Made by a program: the position numbers and the translations under genes. A stretch of 64,000 nucleotides of DNA. Source: Sulfurimicrobium lacus. Lineage in GTDB: Bacteria > Pseudomonadota > Gammaproteobacteria > Burkholderiales > Sulfuricellaceae. This document shows, in pieces, positions 21,370-31,277 of this stretch. Numbering within the stretch: position 1 is the stretch's first letter; the number at the start of each line of letters is the position of its first letter. The DNA lies in assembly GCF_011764585.1 (NCBI RefSeq), contig NZ_AP022853.1:2823501-2887500 (forward strand), given 5' to 3'. The notes below the pieces were generated by a model. It worked only from the letters and a program-made list of their open reading frames with translations, was not told where the DNA came from and searched no databases.

Positions 21370-22188
21370 ATGAACAACACCAATCTTCCGTTTGACGCCT
21401 CCATTCTCACGCGCATGGAGGAACTGGCGGTGACCGAGGCGCGCAAGGTCCTCACGGCGCGCCGCTTCCTCCCGGTGGACGGGCCTTTCGGCCTGGGCTA
21501 TGTGGCTGCCCCGGCAGGCAACGACGACCAGCGCCAGCACGCTTCCCACGGCGCCACCACCATCATTTCCCGCACCATCCCGGTGCCCATGATCTTCCGC
21601 CACTTCACCCTGAGCCGGCGCCGTGTTTCCGCCCATACCGAGATGGGCCAGCCGCTCGATCTCAGCGCCCTCGGCCAGTCCACCCTGGAGCTGGCATCGC
21701 GCGAGGAGGAGCTGATCTACCGCGGCGATGCGGAATTCGGCCTGGACGGGCTGTGCACCGTGGAGAGCCGCAACCATCTGCCGGGCGGCGACTGGAACGA
21801 CGTGGAACAGGTGCTGCGCGACGTGCTGTCCGCCGTCACCTTGCTGGACAAGTCGCATTTTCACGGCCCCTATGCGCTGGCGCTCGAACCGCGCCTCTAC
21901 AACAACCTGTTCCGGCGCTACCCGGAAGGCTCCGACCTGCTGCAGATCAACCATCTGCAAGGCCTGTGCACCAACGGCATTTTCAAGACCGATATCGAGG
22001 GCGCAGTGCTGGTCGCCCCCGAGGCCGGCACCCTGCTCATCGGCGAGGATTTCACCGTGGACTACACCTTCCCCGATTCGGCCCATTTCAACTTCACTGT
22101 GCGCGAGTCCATGGTGCTGCGCCTCGATGCGCCCAAGGCGATCTGCACCATCACCCCGGCAACTCAGGGCCAGCGGACCAAAAAATGA
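21370..22188 (+). CDS. Encapsulin shell protein (family 1, HK97 fold)
   Basis: Forms the icosahedral protein nanocompartment that holds the ferritin-like cargo. The 272 residues show encapsulin features: the N-terminal helix that docks the cargo peptide, the E-loop region around PMIFRHFTLSRRR, the central YHGPYALAL-like motif (here FHGPYALALEPRLYNNL), and the C-terminal DFTVDYTFPDSAHFNFTVRES strand region. Length is typical of family 1 shells. One base separates it from the cargo gene, and AAAGGAG precedes the start, so cargo and shell are made together. A FAD reductase follows 37 bases after its stop. Confidence 0.94.
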   Translation: MNNTNLPFDASILTRMEELAVTEARKVLTARRFLPVDGPFGLGYVAAPAGNDDQRQHASHGATTIISRTIPVPMIFRHFTLSRRRVSAHTEMGQPLDLSALGQSTLELASREEELIYRGDAEFGLDGLCTVESRNHLPGGDWNDVEQVLRDVLSAVTLLDKSHFHGPYALALEPRLYNNLFRRYPEGSDLLQINHLQGLCTNGIFKTDIEGAVLVAPEAGTLLIGEDFTVDYTFPDSAHFNFTVRESMVLRLDAPKAICTITPATQGQRTKK

Positions 22189-22224
22189 CGCCGCGCGGCA
22201 GCACTGACGAAGGGAAAACGCGCC

Positions 22225-23421
22225 ATGACTAAATTCGATTACGTGATCGTGGGCGGCGGCCTGGCCGGTGCCTCGGCCATCGAGGGCATCCGGGAGCGCG
22301 ACGAGAAGGGGAGCATCCTGCTGCTCAGCGCGGAAGCTCACCCGCCCTACGACCGCCCGCCGCTTTCCAAGAAACTGTGGTTCGGCAAAACCCGGGTGGA
22401 AGAGATCTTCCTGCACGACCAGGCGTTCTACGACGAGCGTGGGGTAAACATGCTGCTCGGCGAAAAGGCGGAGAAACTCGATCCGCATGAGAAAACCGTC
22501 GCCACTGCAAGCGGCAAGCGCTACCTCTTCGGCAAACTGCTGCTGGCAACCGGCGCTTCGCCGCGCCGTAGCGACATTCCCGGCGGCGACCTGGAAGGCA
22601 TCTGCTATTTCCGCACGCTCGACGATTACCTGCGCATGCGCAGCGATGCGAAAGTCGACAGGACCGCGCTGATCGTCGGCGGCGGGTTCATCGGCTCGGA
22701 GCTTGCCGCCGCGCTCAACCTCAATCTCGAAGTCACCATGATTTTCCCCTCGCTCACTCTTTGTCGCCGGGTGTTTCCGGAAGCCCTCGGCATGGCGGTG
22801 CAGCGACATTTCCAGGAACGCGGCATCCGCGTGATCCACTCCGACTCTCCGGTGTCCTTCAGCAAGAACGGCGGCGGATTCCGCACTGAGACCATGAGCG
22901 GCAAAAGTATCGAATCCGACCTGCTGATCGTCGGTATCGGCGTCGATCCGGACATCGGCCTAGCCCGGGACGCGGGGCTGGAAGTGGGTAACGGCATCGT
23001 GGTCAACGAGTATCTCGAAACGACCCATCCCGACATTTACGCGGCCGGCGACAACGCCTTTTTCCCCTATCCTGCGCTGGGCAAGAGCATGCGCATCGAG
23101 CACTGGGACAACGCGCTGACGCAGGGACGCTGGGCCGGCTCGAACATGGCCGGGGCGCACGAGCCTTTTACCTACCAGCCGTATTTCTTTTCGGACCTGT
23201 TCGAGTTCGGCTACGAAGCCACCGGCGAGGTGGACACCAGCCTGGAAACCTTCGCCGACTGGCAGAAGGAAAACCATACCGGGGTGATCTATTACCTGCG
23301 CGAAGGCCGCGTACGCGGGGTGATGATGTGCAACGTCTGGGACCGGCTCGATGCCGCGCGCGAACTGATCCGCAAGGGGGAAATCGTCACGCACGACAGC
23401 CTGCGCGGCGCCATACGCTGA
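22225..23421 (+). CDS. FAD/NAD(P)H-dependent ferredoxin reductase-like oxidoreductase in encapsulin operon
   Basis: A 398-residue flavoprotein of the AIF/ferredoxin-reductase (pyridine nucleotide-disulfide oxidoreductase) class. It has an N-terminal FAD site VIVGGGLAGASAIEGI, ATGASPRR, an internal NAD(P)H site LIVGGGFIGSELAAAL and a second FAD motif IYAAGDNAFF, plus a C-terminal domain. It lacks the redox-active disulfide. Being third in the operon after cargo and shell, it is a good candidate for the reductase that returns stored ferric iron to the ferrous state, directly or through a ferredoxin. Its last residues include SLRGA, resembling the ferritin tail SMKGA. The ATG at 22225 lies beyond AAGGGAAAA. 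The function in iron release is inferred. Confidence 0.88.
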   Translation: MTKFDYVIVGGGLAGASAIEGIRERDEKGSILLLSAEAHPPYDRPPLSKKLWFGKTRVEEIFLHDQAFYDERGVNMLLGEKAEKLDPHEKTVATASGKRYLFGKLLLATGASPRRSDIPGGDLEGICYFRTLDDYLRMRSDAKVDRTALIVGGGFIGSELAAALNLNLEVTMIFPSLTLCRRVFPEALGMAVQRHFQERGIRVIHSDSPVSFSKNGGGFRTETMSGKSIESDLLIVGIGVDPDIGLARDAGLEVGNGIVVNEYLETTHPDIYAAGDNAFFPYPALGKSMRIEHWDNALTQGRWAGSNMAGAHEPFTYQPYFFSDLFEFGYEATGEVDTSLETFADWQKENHTGVIYYLREGRVRGVMMCNVWDRLDAARELIRKGEIVTHDSLRGAIR

Positions 23422-23523
23422 ACCCGGGATGGCCGCGCCCTGAAGCATCGGGGCGCTGACGAAGAAAATTTGTGCCGCGGCACAAACAAATCATCGCCGT
23501 CCTTGCAATACAATAGAAGCCCT

Positions 23524-24096
23524 ATGAAAAAAATCATTCCCTGGCTTCTAATCCTTCTCTGCGGCAGTGCCTCCGCCTTCGAATTCCCGTCCAGCTCACC
23601 TGCAACCCAAACCATCGCCGCCAGCGGCACCGTCCAGCTGGCGTTCTCGCCGCAAGACGATGCCGGCGCACTGGTGATCCAAGCCATTCGCGGCGCCAGA
23701 AAACAGGTGCTGGTGCAGGCCTACAGCTTCACCCATCGCCAGATCGCCTATGCCCTGATGGATGCCAGGCGCCGTGGAGTGGACGTGCAACTGATCGCCG
23801 ACGACGAACAGATACGCCGGATGGAGCGCGGCCTGGTGCCGAGGATCGCCGCTTCCGGGGTGACCACATTCGTGGATAACGTCCACAGCAGCGCCCACAA
23901 CAAAATCATGGTGATCGACGCCGGCACGCCCCAGGCCGCGGTCATCACCGGATCTTTCAATTTCACCCAGGCAGCCCAGAACAAGAACGCTGAGAACCTG
24001 CTGGTGTTCCGTGGCAACCCCCAGCTGACGCAGGCCTATCTCGCCAACTGGCAGCGGCACCGCGCCCATGCCAGACCGTATGAACCAGGCCGTTGA
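23524..24096 (+). CDS. Secreted phospholipase D-like nuclease (Nuc family)
   Basis: A 190-residue periplasmic protein with a signal peptide (about residues 1-19, ending SASAF) and one PLD motif: HNKIMVID followed by GSFNFTQAAQNKNAEN. Single-HKD enzymes of this kind (Nuc endonuclease) dimerise to build the active site and cut DNA non-specifically. The ATG at 23524 starts the signal peptide directly; the open frame upstream is not homologous. It begins 102 bases after the encapsulin-operon reductase and is followed 15 bases later by an MscS channel gene. Confidence 0.88.
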   Translation: MKKIIPWLLILLCGSASAFEFPSSSPATQTIAASGTVQLAFSPQDDAGALVIQAIRGARKQVLVQAYSFTHRQIAYALMDARRRGVDVQLIADDEQIRRMERGLVPRIAASGVTTFVDNVHSSAHNKIMVIDAGTPQAAVITGSFNFTQAAQNKNAENLLVFRGNPQLTQAYLANWQRHRAHARPYEPGR

Positions 24097-24111
24097 TTAC
24101 AGGGCGCGCCA

Positions 24112-25374
24112 ATGAATAACACTCAAGAAATCCGCAATCTCCTGTTCGACCTTTTCAGCGACCTGCAGCAAGCCGACATCTGGTGGCAGCTCGGCGTGCT
24201 CGTATTCAGCCTGGTCCTGGCCTGGCTGTTCATGCGCCTGATCCGCGCTCAGGTGCCGGTGCAGGAAGGCGCCTGGAAACTGGGCATGGGGGGCGTCAAC
24301 CGCATTACTTTTCCATTGGCCGCACTACTGCTGGTATTGAGCGGCAAAGCCGTGCTGCAGCACTGGCAGCACGTCGCCCTGCTCAACGTCACGGTGCCGC
24401 TGCTGCTCTCGCTGGCCCTGGTACGACTCGCCGTGTACGCGCTGCGCCACATTTTTGCCCCGAGCGGCTGGCTGCAAACTTCCGAACGTTTTATCGCCAT
24501 CCTGATCTGGAGCGGCGTGGCCTTGCACATCACCGGCTTTCTGCCGGAAATACTGCAAGCGATGGACGATCTCAGCTTCCACGTCGGCAAAAACAAGATA
24601 TCCCTGCTGCTGATTTTGAGCGGACTGCTCTCCGTTGCCGTGACCATGCTGGTCGCGCTATGGATCGCCAGCAGCATGGAGGGGCGCCTGATGCGCGCGG
24701 AGCATTTGAACATGAGCCTGCGCGTGGTCCTGGCGAAATTCCTCCGCGCCGTGCTGGTGCTAATCGGGATGCTCGTCGCCCTGCCCCTCGCCGGCATCGA
24801 CATTACCGTGTTATCGGTGTTTGGCGGCGCGCTCGGCGTGGGCATCGGTTTCGGCCTGCAGAAAATCGCCAGCAATTACGTCAGCGGTTTCATCATCCTG
24901 CTCGATCACTCCATCCGCATCGGCGACCTGGTAACCGTGGACAACCGTTACGGCACGGTCACCAAAATCACTTCCCGCTATGCGGTGATCAAGGGCTCGG
25001 ACGGCACGGAAGCGCTCATCCCCAACGAAACCCTGATCACCTCCACGGTGCTGAACCACTCCTACACCAACCATGAGCTGCGCGTATTCATCCCGCTGCA
25101 GGTCAGCTACGACAGCCCGCTCGAAAAGGCCATGGAAATCATGATGGAGGAGGCGGGCAAACACGCGCGCGTGATGCAGGAGCCGCCACCCCAGGTATTT
25201 CTGAAGAATTTCGGCGATAGCGGCATCGATCTCGAACTGAGCGCCTGGATCAACGATCCGGAAGAAGGTCAGCAGAACCTGCGCTCGGAAATCAACCTGG
25301 GAATATGGCGGCGCTTCCAGCAGGAAGGTATTGAAATTCCTTATCCGCAACGCGTCGTTCGGCTGGTGTCTTAA
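24112..25374 (+). CDS. MscS-family mechanosensitive ion channel
   Basis: A 420-residue inner-membrane protein with about five membrane helices. The pore helix and beta domain are unmistakable: GALGVGIGFGLQKI, then YVSGFIILLDHSIRIGD, VTKITSRYAVI and IPNETLITS. It vents ions under hypo-osmotic stress. A C-terminal alpha/beta domain (about 320-420) ends IPYPQRVVRL, as in this family. The stop is separated by five bases from the next gene. Confidence 0.94.
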   Translation: MNNTQEIRNLLFDLFSDLQQADIWWQLGVLVFSLVLAWLFMRLIRAQVPVQEGAWKLGMGGVNRITFPLAALLLVLSGKAVLQHWQHVALLNVTVPLLLSLALVRLAVYALRHIFAPSGWLQTSERFIAILIWSGVALHITGFLPEILQAMDDLSFHVGKNKISLLLILSGLLSVAVTMLVALWIASSMEGRLMRAEHLNMSLRVVLAKFLRAVLVLIGMLVALPLAGIDITVLSVFGGALGVGIGFGLQKIASNYVSGFIILLDHSIRIGDLVTVDNRYGTVTKITSRYAVIKGSDGTEALIPNETLITSTVLNHSYTNHELRVFIPLQVSYDSPLEKAMEIMMEEAGKHARVMQEPPPQVFLKNFGDSGIDLELSAWINDPEEGQQNLRSEINLGIWRRFQQEGIEIPYPQRVVRLVS

Positions 25375-25379
25375 AAAAT

Positions 25380-26054
25380 ATGGAAGATATATTCGAAGAA
25401 CTCCAGCTGCACGTCGGCGACCGCATGCAAATCGAGGTGCCGTCACGGCGCCACGACATGAAATTTTTCACCACCCTGGTGGGCTATGTGAAAGGACTCA
25501 GCGTGCTGCTGCGCACGCCCATCGTGGACAGCTTGCCGCTACCCATGCGCGATGGCGAGAAACTGATCGTGCGCGGGTTTTCCGGCAAGGAAACCTTCTC
25601 GTTCGAAACCACGATCGAACGCATTTGCCGCGAACCCTTCTACTACCTGCATCTGACCTACCCCGAAGTCATCAGCACCACGAAGATCCGCGATGCGGAA
25701 CGCGTCAGGGTCAACCTGCCGGTCAAGGTCACGCCGGCAGGCGCAAGCATCGCCAAACACGCGACGATTTCCAATATCAGCACGGCGGGCATCCTGATCG
25801 ATGCCGAAGAAGAGCTGGGCGAAAAGGACCAGGAAATCAACGTTTCCTTCCACTTCACCATCCAGCCCAACGACTACGATGCCCACATCGAAACCGCTGC
25901 GCTGATCCAGAACGTGGCACTGCAGGACAACCCGTCGGGAGATTTTACTTTTCAGTACGGCGTCAAGCTGCTCAAGCTGCAAAGCAGCCAGGCGATCCTG
26001 CTGCAAAATCTCATCTACCAGAAACTGCTGGAGAATCACCACAACCTGACGTGA
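25380..26054 (+). CDS. PilZ-domain c-di-GMP receptor (YcgR-like flagellar brake)
   Basis: A 224-residue two-domain protein. The N-terminal part (about 1-105) resembles the YcgR N-terminal domain (LHVGDRMQIEVPSRR). The C-terminal PilZ domain has the c-di-GMP-binding RDAERVRVNLPV and the NISTAGILID motif. It probably couples c-di-GMP to motility or surface behaviour; no flagellar genes are in the window. It directly follows the mscS gene. Confidence 0.88.
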   Translation: MEDIFEELQLHVGDRMQIEVPSRRHDMKFFTTLVGYVKGLSVLLRTPIVDSLPLPMRDGEKLIVRGFSGKETFSFETTIERICREPFYYLHLTYPEVISTTKIRDAERVRVNLPVKVTPAGASIAKHATISNISTAGILIDAEEELGEKDQEINVSFHFTIQPNDYDAHIETAALIQNVALQDNPSGDFTFQYGVKLLKLQSSQAILLQNLIYQKLLENHHNLT

Positions 26055-26073
26055 GGAAGGCGGCATCGGATTG

Positions 26074-26186
26074 ATGGGTATCGCTGCGCTCAACCCACCC
26101 TACGGCTCTATGACCCAGGCGATGCCCAACATCCGCGCCACGGAAAAATGTAGGTTGGGTTAGCCCCGCCTGGGCGTAACCCAACA
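26074..26186. repeat. Dispersed palindromic repeats downstream of the PilZ gene
   Basis: Two hairpin-forming units lie in the gap before alaS: a segment at 26074-26105 ending CAACCCACCCTAC, and 26149-26186, where TGTAGGTTGGGTTAG pairs with CGTAACCCAACA. They belong to the same GGTTGGGTTA / TAACCCAACC kind as the element at 47647-47765. The remainder of the gap (26055-26212) holds nothing else I can name. Confidence 0.6.
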
Positions 26187-26212
26187 AACCCAATCTTCCT
26201 ACCTCGCGTTGA

Positions 26213-28834
26213 TTACAACTTGCCCTTCACCCACTCGACCACGCCGGCCAGCGCCTGCGGCAGATTTTCCGGCTGGGTGCCGCCGGCCTGGGCCATGTCG
26301 GGACGGCCGCCGCCCTTGCCGCCGACCTGCTGGGCGACGAAGTTGACCAGTTCCCCCGCCTTTACCTTGCCGGTCAGGTCGGCGGTCACGCCTGCAATCA
26401 GGGTGGCCTTGCCGTCGTCCACTGCGGCCAGCACGATAGCGGCGCTCTTGAACTTGTCCTTGAGCTTGTCCAGGGTCTCGCGCAGGGTCTTCACGTCCGC
26501 ACCTTCCAGGGTGGCCGCCAGCACTTTCGCGCCGTTGATTTCCACCGCTTGATTGGCGAGGTCGTCGCCCTGGCTGGAGGCGAGTTTGGATTTGAGCCTG
26601 GAGAGTTCCTTTTCCAGGGCTTTCACGTTTTCCATCACCTGGGCGATCTTGGCCGGCAATTCCTGCACCGGAGCCTTGAACGCGCCCGCGGCCTGTGCCA
26701 GCAATGCCTGCTGGTCCTGCACGTAGGCCAGGGCGTTATCGCCGGTGATCGCTTCGATGCGGCGCACGCCGGCGGCCACGCCGCTCTCGGCCAGGACCTT
26801 GAACAGGCCGATGTCGCCGGTGCGCGCCACGTGCGTCCCGCCGCACAGCTCGCGCGAGCTGCCGATGTCCAGCACCCGCACCTCGTCGCCGTATTTCTCG
26901 CCGAACAGCGCCATGGCGCCCAGTTTCTGGGCTTCCTCGATGGGCACGACGCGCGTCTGGGTGGCGACGTTGGCGAGGATCTCGGCGTTGACGATGTCTT
27001 CCACGCGGCGGATGTCCTCGGCCGACATGGCCGCATTGTGCGCGAAGTCGAAGCGCGTCTTGTCCGCGTCGACCTGCGAGCCTTTCTGCTGCACGTGGCC
27101 TCCCAGCACTTCGCGCAATGCCTTGTGCATCAGGTGGGTGGTGGAGTGGTTGCGCATGGTGCGGGCGCGTGCCTGGGCGTCCACCCTGGCGCTCACGCCG
27201 TTGCCGACGCTGAGCTTGCCGGTGCGCACCACGCCGTGGTGGCCGAACACGGTGGCCTGGATTTTCTGCGTGTCTTCCACCGCGAAAATGCCGTGCGAGC
27301 TGTGCAGCACCCCGCGATCGCCCGCCTGCCCGCCCGACTCGGCGTAGAACGGCGTGTCGTCCAGCACCACCACGCCGCTTTCGCCTTCCAGCAGTTCCTT
27401 CACCAGCGCGCCGTCCTTGTACAGGGCCAGCACCTTGCCCTTGGCTTCCAGCTTGTCGTAGCCGTGGAAAACGGTAGCCGGGCCGTCGTATTCGAGGTTG
27501 GCTGCCATCTTGAACTTGCCGGCGGCGCGCGCCTGTTCTTTCTGGTGCGCCATGGCGGCATCGAAGGCCGCCGCATCCACACCGACGCCTTGTTCGCGGC
27601 ACACGTCCTGGGTCAGGTCGAGCGGAAAACCGTAGGTGTCGTGCAGCTTGAAGGCGGTCTCGCCGTTGAATGTCCTGTTGTCCTTGCCAGCCATCTCGGC
27701 CAGTTCCGCTTCCAGGATCGCCATGCCGTGCTCGATCGTGGCGAAGAAGCGCTCTTCTTCCTGCTTCAGCACATCGGTGACGCGGGCCTGGTTTTCCTTC
27801 AGCTCGGGATAGGCATCGCCCATCTCGCTCACCAGGTCGACCACCATTTTGTGGAAGAAGGCGGCGCGGGCGCCCAGCTTGTAGCCGTGGCGGATGGCAC
27901 GGCGGATGATGCGGCGCAGCACGTAGCCGCGCCCTTCGTTGCCGGGGATGATGCCGTCGGCGATGAGGAAGGAGCAGGCGCGGATGTGGTCGGCCAGCAC
28001 CTTGAGGGACGGGCTGTCCAGGTCGGCGCAATGGGTTTCGCGCGCGGCGGCTTTGATCAGGGCCTGGAACAGGTCGATCTCGTAGTTGGCATGCACGCCC
28101 TGCAGCACGGCGGAGATGCGCTCCAGTCCCATGCCGGTATCGACACTGGGCTTGGGCAGCGGGTGCATCACGCCCTGCTCGTCGCGGTTGAACTGCATGA
28201 ACACGTTGTTCCATATCTCGATGTAGCGGTCGCCGTCCTCCTCGGGCGTGCCGGGCAGGCCGCCGGGGATGTGTTCGCCGTGGTCGTAGAAGATCTCGGT
28301 GCAGGGACCGCAGGGGCCGGTGTCGCCCATCATCCAGAAGTTGTCGGAAGCGTAGCGCGCGCCCTTGTTGTCGCCGATGCGGATCACGCGCTCGGCGGCG
28401 AGGCCCATTTCCCTGGTCCAGATGTCGTAAGCCTCGTCGTCCTCGGCGTAGACCGTGACATACAGTTTCTCCTTGGGCAGCTTGAACACTTCGGTGAGCA
28501 GTTCCCAGGCGTACTTGATGGCGTCGCGCTTGAAGTAGTCGCCGAAGCTGAAATTGCCCAGCATCTCGAAGAAAGTGTGGTGACGCGCGGTGTATCCGAC
28601 GTTTTCCAGGTCGTTGTGCTTACCCCCGGCACGCACGCACTTCTGCGAGCTGGCTGCGCGGGTGTAGGGACGCTTGTCGAAGCCGAGGAATACGTCCTTG
28701 AACTGGTTCATCCCGGCGTTGGTGAACAGCAGGGTCGGGTCCTCGTGCGGCACCAGTGAGCTGGACGCCACCACGGTGTGCCCCTTGGAGGCGAAGTAAT
28801 CGAGAAATTGCTTACGGATTTCACTGCTTTTCAT
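26213..28834 (-). CDS. alaS: Alanyl-tRNA synthetase
   Basis: Charges tRNA-Ala. The 873 residues contain the class II catalytic domain ([27 protein letters not shown]), the tRNA-recognition domain, the editing domain with zinc ligands in [11 protein letters not shown] and CGGTHV, and the C-terminal DHHA1 oligomerisation domain with [15 protein letters not shown]. The ATG at 28834 gives the universal N-terminus [14 protein letters not shown]; the open frame to 28924 reads through a palindromic repeat and is not coding. Confidence 0.97.
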   Translation of the reverse strand: MKSSEIRKQFLDYFASKGHTVVASSSLVPHEDPTLLFTNAGMNQFKDVFLGFDKRPYTRAASSQKCVRAGGKHNDLENVGYTARHHTFFEMLGNFSFGDYFKRDAIKYAWELLTEVFKLPKEKLYVTVYAEDDEAYDIWTREMGLAAERVIRIGDNKGARYASDNFWMMGDTGPCGPCTEIFYDHGEHIPGGLPGTPEEDGDRYIEIWNNVFMQFNRDEQGVMHPLPKPSVDTGMGLERISAVLQGVHANYEIDLFQALIKAAARETHCADLDSPSLKVLADHIRACSFLIADGIIPGNEGRGYVLRRIIRRAIRHGYKLGARAAFFHKMVVDLVSEMGDAYPELKENQARVTDVLKQEEERFFATIEHGMAILEAELAEMAGKDNRTFNGETAFKLHDTYGFPLDLTQDVCREQGVGVDAAAFDAAMAHQKEQARAAGKFKMAANLEYDGPATVFHGYDKLEAKGKVLALYKDGALVKELLEGESGVVVLDDTPFYAESGGQAGDRGVLHSSHGIFAVEDTQKIQATVFGHHGVVRTGKLSVGNGVSARVDAQARARTMRNHSTTHLMHKALREVLGGHVQQKGSQVDADKTRFDFAHNAAMSAEDIRRVEDIVNAEILANVATQTRVVPIEEAQKLGAMALFGEKYGDEVRVLDIGSSRELCGGTHVARTGDIGLFKVLAESGVAAGVRRIEAITGDNALAYVQDQQALLAQAAGAFKAPVQELPAKIAQVMENVKALEKELSRLKSKLASSQGDDLANQAVEINGAKVLAATLEGADVKTLRETLDKLKDKFKSAAIVLAAVDDGKATLIAGVTADLTGKVKAGELVNFVAQQVGGKGGGRPDMAQAGGTQPENLPQALAGVVEWVKGKL

Positions 28835-28874
28835 GCTTGCTTTCCAAAAAATCTGTTGTTGCCAGCCAAAACCA

Positions 28875-28969
28875 TTAACCGCAAAGGACGCAATGGTACG
28901 CAAAGGAAGGCGATAATTCCACAAGCCTTACCGTTTTCCCTTTGCGTACCTTCGCGTCCTTTGCGGTAA
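28875..28969. repeat. Long imperfect inverted repeat built from 9-base direct repeats
   Basis: The left arm (28875-28908) contains CCGCAAAGGA, CGCAATGGTA and CGCAAAGG in tandem. The right arm (28936-28969) is its near-complete inverse, separated by 27 bases. It lies between alaS and the lipoprotein gene. An element of the same design with different sequence is at 52629-52759. Confidence 0.8.
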
Positions 28970-28990
28970 AAAGTTGTCCCTTAAAATTCG

Positions 28991-29338
28991 CTAATTTCGC
29001 TTCGTTTCCTTGATGCGCAGACCGAGCGACTGTCCGCCCACGATCGCCGCGCTCTCCACCACGCCCCTGACGTTGACGGTATCGTTCACCGCCGGCAGCG
29101 TGTCGTGCGCGATGACCGTCACCTCGCCGCTACCGTCATCCACCACATACATACTGAGGTCGATGAGCGGAATCTTGGTCACATCCTTAACCTTGCCCCG
29201 GATGCGCACTTCCTTGCCTTCGAACTGCGCCGGCGCGGCGACGATCTCCTTGACCGGCGTCTGACCGAAGGGCAGATAATCGCAACCGGACAGCAACAGC
29301 AATCCGGCCAGCGACGCACTCAACAGTATTTTCTTCAT
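28991..29338 (-). CDS. Small lipoprotein with an OB-fold-like domain
   Basis: A 115-residue lipoprotein: signal peptide with lipobox LLLSGC, then about 90 residues whose pattern (FEGKEVRIRGKVKDV, MYVVDDGSGEVTVIA, NVRGVV) is that of a small OB-fold beta-barrel. Its partner is unknown. The ATG at 29338 starts the signal peptide and lies four bases after the recX stop, so it is probably co-transcribed with recA-recX. Confidence 0.8.
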   Translation of the reverse strand: MKKILLSASLAGLLLLSGCDYLPFGQTPVKEIVAAPAQFEGKEVRIRGKVKDVTKIPLIDLSMYVVDDGSGEVTVIAHDTLPAVNDTVNVRGVVESAAIVGGQSLGLRIKETKRN

Positions 29339-29342
29339 AAAT

Positions 29343-29789
29343 TCAATCTCCGTTGCCTTGCAAAACCTTGCCGATGACACCGGAACTGAAACCGCGGCTC
29401 ATCATGAAACGTATCTGCTTCGCGCGCTCCCTGGCGTCCTGCGGCAGGACGCCGAACTTCTTCGCCCACACCGCACGCGCCGCTTCCAGCTCGCTTTCGC
29501 GCAACTCGGGCAGGACTGCCGCCACCGCGTCCGCGCTGACGCCTTTTTCCTTCAGCTCCTGAACGATGCGCTGGGCGCCGTATTTGCTGCGGCGCGCATG
29601 CACGATCTGCTCGGTGAAACGCGCTTCCGACAGCCAGCCGCGCTGCGCGAAATCGTCCAGCAACGACTCTACTTCATGCTCGTCTTCAGCGTGGGGGGCC
29701 AGCTTGCGTTTCAGCTCCAGACGCGAATATTCGCGCCGCGAGAGAAAACCGAGCGCGCGCTCCCTAAGACTGAACTGACTTGGGCGAAT
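29343..29789 (-). CDS. recX: Regulatory protein RecX, apparently starting at ATT
   Basis: RecX binds RecA filaments and modulates recombinase activity. The conserved protein includes SLRERALGFLSRREYSRLELKRKL, written here in parts: SLRERALGFL, SRREYSR, LELKRKL, then LLDDFAQRGWLSE and MMSRGFSSGVI. The first standard start codon in frame is a TTG at 29663, which would remove the conserved first 42 codons. No ATG, GTG or TTG lies between that and the recA stop. ATT at 29789-29787 sits seven bases after AGGGG, giving 148 residues, the usual RecX length. A CTG at 29792 is the alternative. It follows recA by 14 bases. Confidence 0.85.
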   Translation of the reverse strand: MRPSQFSLRERALGFLSRREYSRLELKRKLAPHAEDEHEVESLLDDFAQRGWLSEARFTEQIVHARRSKYGAQRIVQELKEKGVSADAVAAVLPELRESELEAARAVWAKKFGVLPQDARERAKQIRFMMSRGFSSGVIGKVLQGNGD

Positions 29790-29803
29790 CAGTTCGCCCC
29801 TAC

Positions 29804-30835
<1,032 letters not shown>

Positions 30836-31085
30836 AATGATTCCTTAAATTTAACCCGTGGATTATGTCACAGTTGCAACAGTGCTAAAACACCTTGAAG
30901 GGAAGGATCAACCTGCTTGACCGCCCATGCAAAGCGTACAGCGCCAGTGGCTTACCAGGTGAGCCACCGGAGAGAACCGTTTTATTCGCGCATTGCAAAA
31001 ATTTGCTTCCGGTAATCCGCGAAACAGTGCAAAAAAATAAAAATAAATCAGAAAAACGCCATGACGCAACGTATAGGCACATCGC

Positions 31086-31277
31086 ATGAAATCTAGCCTT
31101 CCCCAAAGAAGGTCGGCCGCCTTGGCTTTTTCCGTAATCCTGACAAGCCTGATTTTGATTCCTTCATGCTTCGCCGTTGCCACCTTAATGCAGATCAAGG
31201 TCAGCACGCTGGACCCGGAGCAGCTCGTGAAACACGTTTTCATGGCGTGCGATAAATTAGCGGGGAGGAAAGGCTGA
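31086..31277 (+). CDS. Small exported protein coupled to a diguanylate cyclase gene
   Basis: A 63-residue protein with a signal peptide (hydrophobic core LAFSVILTSLILIPSCFA). The mature part is only about 30 residues (MQIKVSTLDPEQLVKHVFMACDKLAG). The Cys in IPSCFA could be a lipobox, although the match is poor. Its stop overlaps the ATG of the next gene (TGATG), implying coupled translation. I do not recognise a family. Confidence 0.5.
   Translation: MKSSLPQRRSAALAFSVILTSLILIPSCFAVATLMQIKVSTLDPEQLVKHVFMACDKLAGRKG

Noticed and set aside
26549-28759. Plus-strand frame of 736 codons across alaS
   Set aside because: Shadow of alaS, which has full synthetase motifs on the other strand.
30855-30875. 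LexA box before recA
   Set aside because: The palindromic core GTTGCAAC is there, but not CTGT-N8-ACAG; SOS control is expected from biology but not shown by a clean site.
30926-30990. c-di-GMP riboswitch before the PAS/GGDEF gene
   Set aside because: There is a hairpin (GTGGCTTA...TGAGCCAC) and a GCAAAGC string, but the GEMM core layout is not met.
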